From Bacteriovoracaceae bacterium UBA4096 (lineage in GTDB: Bacteria > Bdellovibrionota > Bacteriovoracia > Bacteriovoracales > Bacteriovoracaceae), in the NCBI GenBank assembly GCA_002381945.1, contig DFXY01000036.1:1-11967 (forward strand): a stretch of DNA of 11,967 nucleotides, given 5' to 3'. Shown piece after piece: positions 4,815 through 11,967 of the stretch. Below the pieces are notes generated by a model. The model did not search any database, was not told where the DNA came from, and worked only from the letters and a program-made list of their open reading frames with translations. The translations under genes and the position numbers were made by a program. Every line of letters begins with the position of its first letter. The stretch's first letter is position 1.

Positions 4815-7250
4815 TTATGCGGCGACTTGTGTGCTCTTTGGTCTTGGTTTTTTCTCGGTCTGATCCTTTCGTTTGGTCTGATCAAGGTCAAGTTGACCTT
4901 TCCAGTCCACTAAGGCGATGGCGAGAACTTCCTGGATATTCTTCACCGGAATGAAGTTAATCTTTTTACGGTACTGAGGTGGAATTTCCAAAAGGTCTTT
5001 TTGGTTTTTCCAAGGAATGATGATGGTCTCAATTCCTGCTCTCATGGCGGCAAGAGCTTTCTCTTTAATTCCGCCTACCGGAAGGACTTTGCCCGTCAGA
5101 GTGATTTCGCCCGTCATCGCGATATCTTTACTGATGTATGTATTCGTCAGTAGAGACGTGATAACAGTAGCGAGGGTAATCCCTGCTGACGGTCCGTCTT
5201 TAGGAATAGCACCGGCCGGCAAGTGGATATGGATTTCGTTCTCTTCAAAGAACTTTTCATCAATGCCTAGTTCAGAGGCATGACTTCTAATGAAACCCAT
5301 AGCCGCATGGGCCGATTCTTTCATGACATCACCTAATTGACCCGTTAGTGTAATGCCACGTCCTTTCATTTTTGTTGCTTCAATGTGAAGAATTTCACCA
5401 CCGGCAGCTGTCCAGGCAAGACCTGTCGCAACTCCTACTTCATCATACTCATTTGAGTCTTCATGAGAGTACATAGGTGGCCCAAGTAGTTCTTCAACCG
5501 TACTTGAGAAAATGTGAGTCTTGGCATGGTGACCAGAAGCAATCTTCTTGGCGACTTTTCTGCAAAGCGCTCCCACTTGTCTTTCAAGGTTACGAAGACC
5601 GGCCTCACGTGTATAACCTGAGATCACGGCCTCTACACCTTCATCATGGAACTCAATGTGTTCGTCATTGATACCATGCTCATCCATTTGTTTTGGAATA
5701 AGGTATTTTTTAGAAATTTGTACTTTCTCTTCCTGGGTATAACCAGCAAGGTTAATCACTTCCATACGGTCACGAAGTGGACCCGGAATTTGTTCAAGCA
5801 CGTTAGCAGTGGCAATGAACATGATTTTAGAAAGATCATAATTTAAGTTCAGGTAATTATCTCTGAAAGTGCAGTTCTGTTCAGGATCAAGAACTTCAAG
5901 CATCGCTGAAGCTGGATCTCCCTTAAAGTCAGAACCCAGTTTATCAATCTCATCTAATAGGATGATAGGGTTGATAGTTTTACACTGCTTCATGGCCTGA
6001 ATAAATCGGCCCGGCATAGCGCCTACATATGTACGGCGGTGACCGCGAATTTCAGATTCATCTTTAACACCACCAAGTGAGATTCGGATAAATTCCCGAC
6101 CAGTGGCCTTGGCGATTGATTTTCCAAGAGAAGTTTTACCTACACCTGGGGGACCGGAGAAACATAGGATTGGTCCCTTGGCGGCCCCACCTTTAAGGGA
6201 GCGCACGGCCAGATATTCAAGAATACGTTCTTTAACTTTTTCCAGATCAAAGTGGTCTTCATCCAGAACATCTTTAGCATATTGAAGATCTGTGACTTCG
6301 GTTGATTCTTCGGACCAAGGAAGGTCGGCCATCCATTCAAGGTAACTTCTAAGAATGCTCGCCTCAGATGAGTCCGGATGCATTCTTTCCAAACGACCAA
6401 GTTGTTTGAAAGCTTCTTTTTCTGCGTCGGCAGGAAGATTCTTAGCAACCAGTTTTTCACGGATTTCAGCAAACTCATCATTTTTATCAGATGAATCATC
6501 ACTGAGTTCTTGTTTCATTGCCTTGATCTGTTCACGTAAAAAGAATTCTTTCTGGTTTTTAGAAAGATCATCTTTGTTGTGAGCTTTGAGTTTGGCCTGT
6601 TGAACCAGAACCTCAAGTTCCTGAACCAGTACTTGATTGATATGACCAAGACGTTCAACCGGATCAAGTATTTCCAGAACTTTTTGTGCTTCTGAAACTT
6701 TTAAGTTTAAGTTTGAGGCGACTAAGTCGGCCAGGCGACCTGGATCCTGAATATCTTCCAGCACCATCAGGATATCTGGTGAAAGGACTTTACCTAAAGA
6801 GATAACTTTCTCTAGATTTTCCTTAACTGTTCTCGCCAATGCTTCAACCGTAGATTGAGTGGCAGTAACCTGTTGAGATTCAACTTTCTCAACTTTTACC
6901 TGATAGAATGGTTCCGTTGCGACGAAACTCGTTATACGTGCTTTTGCCAGACCCTGGATAAGAATCTTAACTCTTCCATCTGGAAGTTTTCTCATTCTCA
7001 TGATCATTGCCACCGTACCCATTTCGTAAATTTCATCCGGGGTAGGATTTTCAGCAATGATGTCCTTTTGGGAGGCAAGGAGAATCAGTCTGTCGGTGTT
7101 GTTTAAGGCCTCTTCTACTGCTTTAATTGAAGTCTCGCGGCCAACGAACAATGGTAAAATCATGAATGGATAAACCACAAGATCGCGAACTGGCAGGAGA
7201 GGGAGCGTTTCCTTGAATTCAATTGCTTCGCCCTCATAATTCGTAACCAT
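4815..7250 (-). CDS. lon: ATP-dependent protease Lon (LonA)
   Basis: Lon is a cytoplasmic AAA+ protease that degrades misfolded and regulatory proteins. The 811-residue product has the full LonA layout. The N-terminal substrate domain spans about 12-205 (LPLLPVRDLVVYPFMILPLF) and a coiled linker about 210-310 (NQKEFFLREQIKAMKQEL). The AAA+ module has Walker A GPPGVGKT at 366-373, Walker B ILLDEID at 430-436 and sensor residues in IATAN. The protease domain holds the catalytic Ser688 (PKDGPSAG) and Lys731 (GGIKEK), at the same 43-residue spacing as E. coli Ser679/Lys722. A Lys/Gln-rich extension of about 25 residues ends the protein, a little longer than E. coli Lon (784). The ATG is supported by AGGAG seven bases upstream. 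It is divergent from glmU, ends at its own terminator, and appears monocistronic and intact. Confidence 0.97.
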   Translation of the reverse strand: MVTNYEGEAIEFKETLPLLPVRDLVVYPFMILPLFVGRETSIKAVEEALNNTDRLILLASQKDIIAENPTPDEIYEMGTVAMIMRMRKLPDGRVKILIQGLAKARITSFVATEPFYQVKVEKVESQQVTATQSTVEALARTVKENLEKVISLGKVLSPDILMVLEDIQDPGRLADLVASNLNLKVSEAQKVLEILDPVERLGHINQVLVQELEVLVQQAKLKAHNKDDLSKNQKEFFLREQIKAMKQELSDDSSDKNDEFAEIREKLVAKNLPADAEKEAFKQLGRLERMHPDSSEASILRSYLEWMADLPWSEESTEVTDLQYAKDVLDEDHFDLEKVKERILEYLAVRSLKGGAAKGPILCFSGPPGVGKTSLGKSIAKATGREFIRISLGGVKDESEIRGHRRTYVGAMPGRFIQAMKQCKTINPIILLDEIDKLGSDFKGDPASAMLEVLDPEQNCTFRDNYLNLNYDLSKIMFIATANVLEQIPGPLRDRMEVINLAGYTQEEKVQISKKYLIPKQMDEHGINDEHIEFHDEGVEAVISGYTREAGLRNLERQVGALCRKVAKKIASGHHAKTHIFSSTVEELLGPPMYSHEDSNEYDEVGVATGLAWTAAGGEILHIEATKMKGRGITLTGQLGDVMKESAHAAMGFIRSHASELGIDEKFFEENEIHIHLPAGAIPKDGPSAGITLATVITSLLTNTYISKDIAMTGEITLTGKVLPVGGIKEKALAAMRAGIETIIIPWKNQKDLLEIPPQYRKKINFIPVKNIQEVLAIALVDWKGQLDLDQTKRKDQTEKKPRPKSTQVAA

Positions 7251-7472
7251 ACTTTTTCTCCTCTAGCGTATGTCTCTTCCGTGAACATTATTTACAAATG
7301 CTGAATCGGGTTTTTAGGGAGGGCGCTTTAAAGTTATTTAATGTAAAATGAAGAAAAATTAGGTTTTTTTACATCTCAATATCCGTTTTATTTGCTACGT
7401 TTTTAGAGGTGTTTTCGTTTAATTTTGCAAATTATCAATAGCTTGAAATTTTGGACAAAAAGGTTCGGATTT
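7251..7472. other. divergent intergenic region between lon and glmU
   Basis: This AT-rich 222-base gap must hold the promoters of both divergent genes. The leader of lon carries its AGGAG site near 7258-7262. An 8-bp palindrome CTTTAAAG lies at 7326-7333. A TTTACA hexamer at 7368-7373 could be a -35 box for glmU, but no convincing -10 box lies 16-18 bases downstream. I see no CIRCE element, sigma-54 box or RNA gene here. Confidence 0.4.
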
Positions 7473-8879
7473 ATGGGTGACTCAATTGGTTTAGTTATTT
7501 TGGCCGCAGGAAAAGGGACTCGCATGAAAATCGAGACACCCAAAGCTCTTGCAAAAACGGCCGGTCGTTCTCTCTTGGATTACGTCGTAGATGCTGCCTT
7601 AGGGTTTGCTAAAATCTCAGCTTTGAAAGCAGAAATTGGTCTGGTGGTAGGACATAAAAAAGAATTATTAGAAGAGTGGTTGGAAAGTCATCCAGCTAAA
7701 AATCAATTAAAAACTGCCTGGCAAAAAGAACAAAACGGCACGGCCGATGCCTTGAAAGCTTGTTTTAATGATCTTCCTCATTTTTGGTCATTCGATTACA
7801 CGCTGGTTGCTTGCGCCGACACTCCCATGATTCAGGCTTCAGAATTTTGCGCTTTATTTGAAGTTTTAAAATCTCATCCTGATCTGGTGGGAGTTGCCGC
7901 CACTTTTGAAGCTCATAATCCTAAGGGGTATGGAAGAATCGTCCACGGAGACACTGGTTTTCATATCGTGGAAGAAAAAGACGCTGATGATAAACAAAGA
8001 AGTATTACGGAAGTTAATTCCGGCTTTTATATTCTTAAAACCAAGCACGTAAAAGAAGTTTTGGGTGCCATTGATAATAAGAATAAGTCGGGTGAATTTT
8101 ATCTCACAGATATGTTTCAGGATCGTTTTGCTGTAAAAGCGGTGAAATTTCCTTCGGAAATTCCATTTCTTGGCATCAATACCATGGAACAGTTAGCAGA
8201 GGTTACAGGCCTTTTGCGAACCCGCAAAGTAAAACAGCTAATGAATGACGGGGTGGAATTTTTAAATCCACAAACTGTGCATCTGGATCATGAGGTGCAA
8301 ATCGGAGTGGGATCAATTATTTATCCCAATGTCACTCTTTTAGGAAAAACCACCATTGGTAAGAAAGTTGTCATTGAATCTGGTGCTTTTATTAAAAACA
8401 GTCAGGTTCACGATCAAGTGGAAATACTCGCGCATAGTTATCTGGAAGAGGCCTTAGTGCATGAAAATGCTACCATTGGCCCGATGGCCCGCTTGCGGCC
8501 TGGTGCTGATATTGGTGCCGATGCTAAAATCGGAAACTATGTTGAGATTAAAAAGTCTAAACTGGCCAAGGGAGTGAAGGTTTCTCATTTGAGTTATGTG
8601 GGTGATGCTGAAATTGGGGAAAACACCAATATTGGCTGTGGCTTCATCACTTGTAATTATGATGGCGCCAATAAACATAAGACTAAAATTGGTAAGAACA
8701 CTTTCATTGGCTCTGATTGCCAGTTGATAGCTCCCATTGAAATAGGGGATGACGCATTCGTAGCGGCTGGCTCAACTATTACGAAAAGTGTCCCGGATGG
8801 AGGCTTTGGTATCGCCCGATCTCAGCAGTTCATCAAAGAAGGGGCGGCCAAGCGTTTTTTAAAAACGAAAAAGTCCTAA
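7473..8879 (+). CDS. glmU: bifunctional N-acetylglucosamine-1-phosphate uridyltransferase / glucosamine-1-phosphate acetyltransferase
   Basis: GlmU acetylates glucosamine-1-phosphate with acetyl-CoA and then transfers UMP to give UDP-GlcNAc, the precursor of peptidoglycan and lipid A. With ATG 7473 the protein has 468 residues (E. coli 456). The N-terminal pyrophosphorylase domain (about 4-240) has LAAGKGTRMK at 10-19, K24, QNGTADAL at 87-94, the metal-binding candidates D116 and N236, and the GYGR loop at 152-155. The C-terminal left-handed beta-helix (about 265-440) has hexapeptide repeats and the acetyltransferase residues R342 (RPG), K360, H372, Y375 and NYDG at 395-398. Some N-domain motifs vary: GTADA instead of GTxHA, and CADTP instead of GDxP. 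An upstream in-frame TTG at 7425 would add 16 residues unlike the family and was not chosen; AAAAAGG lies nine bases before the ATG. glmS follows 84 bases downstream. Confidence 0.95.
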   Translation: MGDSIGLVILAAGKGTRMKIETPKALAKTAGRSLLDYVVDAALGFAKISALKAEIGLVVGHKKELLEEWLESHPAKNQLKTAWQKEQNGTADALKACFNDLPHFWSFDYTLVACADTPMIQASEFCALFEVLKSHPDLVGVAATFEAHNPKGYGRIVHGDTGFHIVEEKDADDKQRSITEVNSGFYILKTKHVKEVLGAIDNKNKSGEFYLTDMFQDRFAVKAVKFPSEIPFLGINTMEQLAEVTGLLRTRKVKQLMNDGVEFLNPQTVHLDHEVQIGVGSIIYPNVTLLGKTTIGKKVVIESGAFIKNSQVHDQVEILAHSYLEEALVHENATIGPMARLRPGADIGADAKIGNYVEIKKSKLAKGVKVSHLSYVGDAEIGENTNIGCGFITCNYDGANKHKTKIGKNTFIGSDCQLIAPIEIGDDAFVAAGSTITKSVPDGGFGIARSQQFIKEGAAKRFLKTKKS

Positions 8880-8954
8880 AGGAGCCTTGCGTAAAACTAG
8901 TAAGATCTTCCTCGAAATGATAGATTGGAGCCCTTAAGTTTCACTCTCATTTTT

Positions 8955-8958
8955 GGAG
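8955..8958 (+). promoter_or_regulatory. ribosome binding site that fixes the glmS start
   Basis: GGAG lies five bases before ATG 8964, which gives the required N-terminal Met-Cys-Gly. The longer in-frame TTG start at 8925 would bury the catalytic cysteine and has no comparable site. The 84-base glmU-glmS gap shows no glmS-ribozyme core that I can recognise. Confidence 0.75.
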
Positions 8959-8963
8959 ATTTT

Positions 8964-10775
8964 ATGTGCGGAATCGTGGGCTATTCTGGTCCTAATAATT
9001 CAGTCGGCCCGATTATCGAAGGTTTATCACGTCTGGAATATCGTGGTTACGATTCGGCCGGTATTTGTCTCAAGATCAATAACGAGCTGCAAATTCTTAA
9101 AAAAGAGGGCAAGCTCGATAACCTCAAAGAATTGATCTCCGTTCAAAAACCATTTTCTAATAGTGGCATTGGCCACACCCGATGGGCCACTCACGGTGCC
9201 GTGACTTCCGACAATGCTCATCCCCATGGCAATGAATTATTCGCCGTGGTTCATAATGGAATCATTGAAAATGCAGGATCATTAAAGAAAGAATTAATTG
9301 GGGAAGGATTTGAGTTTAAGTCTCAGACCGACTCAGAAGTTTTTTTAGTTCTTTTGACTAAATATTTCCAACAAACTGATAACACTCTTCAATCAATTGC
9401 CAAAGCGTTCTCGGCCCTGACCGGGAATTCAGCTTTTGTGATCATGGAAAAGGCTTCTGAGAAAATATACTGCTTAAAACGATCGGCTCCACTGGTGGTT
9501 GGTGAGAATAAAGAAACTCTGGAAGCTTTTGTTTCATCTGATCCATTTGCCTTAGTTGGTTTTGCCCCACGGATTTATTTTCCGGAAGATGCCGTCATTT
9601 GTGAAACGAATGTTACCGCCACTGAAGTTGCGATTAATTTTTATGAACTGGATCTGACTCCTTCAAACCGTTACAAGTTTCAGAGTAATTCTATGTCCAT
9701 GGATGCGACTTCAAAAGAGCCGTATGAGCATTACATGCTCAAAGAAATTCATGAACAGCCGGCCTTGATCAATAAACTTGCAGCTTTCTATATTAAAAAT
9801 GAAGGACGCAAAGTTTTAGATGAACTCAAAGGTTTAAAAACCCAGGAATGGCATTTAACTGCTTGTGGTACCGCCTGGCACGCAGGTCTGGTGATTAAAA
9901 ATTACTTTGAGCAGATTAACCGCCAACGAGCTTCGGTTGATATTGCTTCTGAGTTTCGTTACAAAAATCCCATTTTAAATAAAGATGAAATCGGCCTGTT
10001 TATTTCGCAATCCGGTGAGACTGCAGATACCCTGGCCTGTCAGGAACTTTGCAAAGAAAAAGGAATTCCAACCTATTCAATTGTTAACGTTGAAGGTTCG
10101 ACCTTATTTCGTAATGCCGATAAAAACTTTTTGATTCATGCAGGAGTTGAAATTGGTGTGGCCTCAACTAAGGCCTTCACCCTGCAGGCATTGACTGGCT
10201 TTCTGATGAGTCGTGCAATGGATGGTTCATTAGATGATCCAAAACTATTCTCTGAAATCCAACTCCTTTCAAATCGTATTGCTGAACTTTGTGCTCAATC
10301 TGAAACGATCAAAGAAGTTGCTGAAAAAATTTACAGTAAAAAAGGTTTCATCTTCACTGGTCGTGGAAAATATTATCCAATCGCCTTTGAAGGCGCTTTA
10401 AAACTAAAAGAGATCGCTTACGTTCACGCTGAAGGTTATGCTGCCGGTGAGCTGAAGCACGGGCCAATTGCTCTGATTGATGAAAATATTGTTAACATTG
10501 CCATTGTTGGTCTGGAACTCCTGGAAAAAACTATTTCAAATGTTGAAGAAGTGAAGGCCCGTCGTGGAATTATCGTAGTGGTGGGTCCGAAGAATAACCC
10601 AGAAATTGAGCATTTGTCGGATGCCTATATTGGCCTTGATTTTCAAGATCTACCGAACCTTAGTCCACTCTATGTGAATGTGGCCTTACAATTCCTTGCC
10701 TATCATATTGCGAAACTCAAAGGCACTGATATTGATAAACCTAGAAATCTCGCAAAATCTGTAACGGTAGAATAA
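8964..10775 (+). CDS. glmS: glutamine-fructose-6-phosphate aminotransferase (isomerizing)
   Basis: GlmS makes glucosamine-6-phosphate from fructose-6-phosphate and glutamine, the first committed step to UDP-GlcNAc. The 603-residue product (E. coli 609) is complete. The N-terminal class II glutaminase domain (about 2-225) starts with the nucleophile Cys2 (MCGIVGYSG), exposed after Met removal. It also has RGYDSAG at 27-33, GHTRWATHG at 70-78, NAHPHG at 84-89 and HNGIIEN at 97-103. Two SIS sugar-isomerase domains follow (about 280-420 and 450-590). They carry TACGTAWHAG, SQSGETADT at 348-356, STKAF at 401-405 and GRGKYYPIAFEGALKLKEI. The family's C-terminal tail DKPRNLAKSVTVE closes the active site. 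Its stop overlaps the start of the helicase gene by one base (TAATG), so the two are probably co-transcribed. With glmU just upstream, this forms a UDP-GlcNAc supply locus; glmM is elsewhere. Confidence 0.97.
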   Translation: MCGIVGYSGPNNSVGPIIEGLSRLEYRGYDSAGICLKINNELQILKKEGKLDNLKELISVQKPFSNSGIGHTRWATHGAVTSDNAHPHGNELFAVVHNGIIENAGSLKKELIGEGFEFKSQTDSEVFLVLLTKYFQQTDNTLQSIAKAFSALTGNSAFVIMEKASEKIYCLKRSAPLVVGENKETLEAFVSSDPFALVGFAPRIYFPEDAVICETNVTATEVAINFYELDLTPSNRYKFQSNSMSMDATSKEPYEHYMLKEIHEQPALINKLAAFYIKNEGRKVLDELKGLKTQEWHLTACGTAWHAGLVIKNYFEQINRQRASVDIASEFRYKNPILNKDEIGLFISQSGETADTLACQELCKEKGIPTYSIVNVEGSTLFRNADKNFLIHAGVEIGVASTKAFTLQALTGFLMSRAMDGSLDDPKLFSEIQLLSNRIAELCAQSETIKEVAEKIYSKKGFIFTGRGKYYPIAFEGALKLKEIAYVHAEGYAAGELKHGPIALIDENIVNIAIVGLELLEKTISNVEEVKARRGIIVVVGPKNNPEIEHLSDAYIGLDFQDLPNLSPLYVNVALQFLAYHIAKLKGTDIDKPRNLAKSVTVE

Positions 10776-11967
10776 TGAATTTAGATTTCCTCAATGAATC
10801 ACAAAGACAAGCTGTTCTTATGACCGATGGTCCGGTCATGATCCTGGCCGGTGCCGGTTCAGGAAAAACCCGAACTCTTGTGGCACGTATTCAATATCTT
10901 CTTGAGGAAAAACGCGTGAGTCCTTTCCAGGTTCTCGCTGTCACCTTCTCCAATAAGGCCGCTCGTGAAATGCGTGAGCGGCTAGCCTCCAACACAGAGA
11001 TCAATGTTGGGGCCTTGCAAGTCACAACCTTCCATGCATTTTGCGCTAAAGTGCTTAGAATGGAAGCCACCTATTTAGGGCTTAGCAAAAACTTCACGAT
11101 CTATGACGACGGAGAGTCTCATTCAATCATCAAGGCCATTTTAAATAAGCGCGGGATTAATCCTAAGGAACTTTCGCCTTATACCATTGCGGCTTTTATT
11201 GATGGTTTGAAAAACCTCGGCTATTACATTGGTCTGACTCGAAGTGCGGAAGTTGAAAAATTCGCCGAAGATAAAAGACTCTTTGATATCTTCCTTGATT
11301 ATGAAGCTGAACTTCACCGAAGTAATGCCGTTGATTTTGGTGGTCTCATCACTGGAGTCTTAAATCTCTTCAAGTCTTATCCGGAAGTACTGCAAAAGTA
11401 CCAACAGAAATTTAAATACGTTCTGGTGGATGAGTATCAAGATACCAACCGAGCCCAGTTTGATCTTATCCTCCAGCTCAGTCAGCATCACCGTAATTTA
11501 TGTGTCGTAGGGGATGAAGATCAGTCGATTTACTCCTGGCGAGGAGCTGATATCCGGAACATCCTGGATTTTGAGAATGTTTTTCCTGAAGCGAAGCTGA
11601 TTAAACTAGAACAAAACTACCGTTCATCTAAAAGAATTATTGAAGCTGCTTCAGAAGTCATTGCCCGAAATGTGGCCCGTAAAGGGAAACAAATGTGGAC
11701 TGATAATGAAGAAGGTGAAGAGATCCGGATCATTGAGTGCCGGGATGATAAAGCAGAAGCTGAGTTTGTTGGACAGGAGATTCGTAAGCTGTATCAGAAA
11801 AGGATATCCCTAAAAGATGTCGCTGTTTTCTATCGGAATAATGCTCACTCGCGAACCATTGAAGACGCTTTAAGAAAAGAAAAATTCCCTTACCGGGTAG
11901 TGGCAGGAATTAAATTCTATGACCGTAAAGAAGTCAAAGACATGATTTCTTACATGCGGGTAGTGGT
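10775..11967 (+). CDS. uvrD: UvrD/PcrA-type superfamily 1 DNA helicase, 3'-truncated by window edge
   Basis: This is an ATP-driven 3'-5' DNA helicase of the UvrD/PcrA/Rep family, which acts in excision repair and replication-fork restart. About 397 residues are visible and the frame is still open at the right edge; full-length members have about 650-750. Motifs seen are the Q-motif region (LNESQRQAV, residues 6-14), Walker A AGAGSGKT (25-32), motif Ia (TFSNKAAREM), TFHAFC, Walker B DEYQDTN (219-225), GDEDQSIYSWRGAD (from about 246) and motif IV NYRSS (281-285). ATG 10775 overlaps the glmS stop as TAATG, so translation is probably coupled. There is no strong ribosome binding site, which fits reinitiation. 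UvrD, PcrA and Rep cannot be told apart without the C-terminal half. A fused nuclease, as in RecB or AddA, is unlikely given the short insertions. Confidence 0.93.
   Translation, partial: MNLDFLNESQRQAVLMTDGPVMILAGAGSGKTRTLVARIQYLLEEKRVSPFQVLAVTFSNKAAREMRERLASNTEINVGALQVTTFHAFCAKVLRMEATYLGLSKNFTIYDDGESHSIIKAILNKRGINPKELSPYTIAAFIDGLKNLGYYIGLTRSAEVEKFAEDKRLFDIFLDYEAELHRSNAVDFGGLITGVLNLFKSYPEVLQKYQQKFKYVLVDEYQDTNRAQFDLILQLSQHHRNLCVVGDEDQSIYSWRGADIRNILDFENVFPEAKLIKLEQNYRSSKRIIEAASEVIARNVARKGKQMWTDNEEGEEIRIIECRDDKAEAEFVGQEIRKLYQKRISLKDVAVFYRNNAHSRTIEDALRKEKFPYRVVAGIKFYDRKEVKDMISYMRVV

Noticed and set aside
6140..6502. 120-codon open frame on the minus strand inside lon
   Set aside because: It is a frame-shifted shadow of the Lon AAA+ region, which is intact in its own frame.
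7425..7472. In-frame TTG extension of glmU
   Set aside because: It adds 16 residues unlike GlmU N-termini. ATG 7473 starts just before the LAAGKGTRM motif and has an upstream AAAAAGG.
7251..7472. CIRCE or sigma-32-type heat-shock promoter for lon
   Set aside because: No TTAGCACTC-type inverted repeat and no CTTGAA/CCCCAT boxes were found in the divergent gap.
8925..8963. In-frame TTG extension of glmS
   Set aside because: GlmS needs a cysteine right after the initiator Met. ATG 8964 gives MCG and has GGAG five bases upstream.
8880..8963. glmS ribozyme upstream of glmS
   Set aside because: The 84-base gap is too short for the typical ribozyme and no matching core or paired stems were found.

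Overview
The window looks like chromosome of a Gram-negative bacterium with a moderately low GC content. It mixes housekeeping genes (lon, glmU, glmS, a UvrD/PcrA helicase) with a Tad-type secretion gene, a secreted RHS/YD-repeat protein, a CheY-like/CheX-like pair and a cluster of very small secreted proteins. This mix, and two sequences resembling sigma-54 promoters, would fit the Bdellovibrionota (Bacteriovorax/Peredibacter-like predators). That placement is inference from style and gene content; no rRNA or other taxonomic marker is present.

Left part (1-3580, + strand). A TadB-like inner-membrane protein runs in from the left edge. It is followed by a 542-residue exported RHS-type protein with no cysteine and no visible toxin tip, then a tightly coupled 84-residue exported protein with four cysteines after its signal peptide. 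Two more tiny exported proteins (61 and 54 residues) follow. The three small proteins appear to be one family: a signal peptide ending in SFA, a short acidic start, a cysteine, a Q/N-containing segment and a basic Ser/Lys-rich tail ending in Gln. The second and third each have their own -24/-12 (sigma-54-type) promoter candidate and G-rich ribosome binding site, and all three are followed by a hairpin. This cassette is the best candidate in the window for an undescribed system.

Middle part (3584-7250, - strand). Reading leftward from the divergent region near 7250-7470, the first gene is Lon protease, which ends at a strong hairpin terminator. Next is a three-gene unit: a stand-alone CheY-like receiver, a CheC/CheX-type phosphatase-like protein with the ExxN-x22-P signature, and a small membrane-anchored protein of unknown function. 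The receiver and the CheX-like protein are probably a phosphorylation/dephosphorylation pair.

Right part (7473-11967, + strand). GlmU and GlmS lie side by side and supply UDP-GlcNAc for peptidoglycan and lipopolysaccharide. GlmS makes glucosamine-6-phosphate. GlmU catalyses acetylation and uridylylation after GlmM, which is not in the window. The glmS stop overlaps the start of a UvrD/PcrA-type helicase that runs off the right edge. No tRNA, rRNA, CRISPR array, insertion sequence or glmS ribozyme was seen, and no gene-free stretch exceeds about 225 bases.
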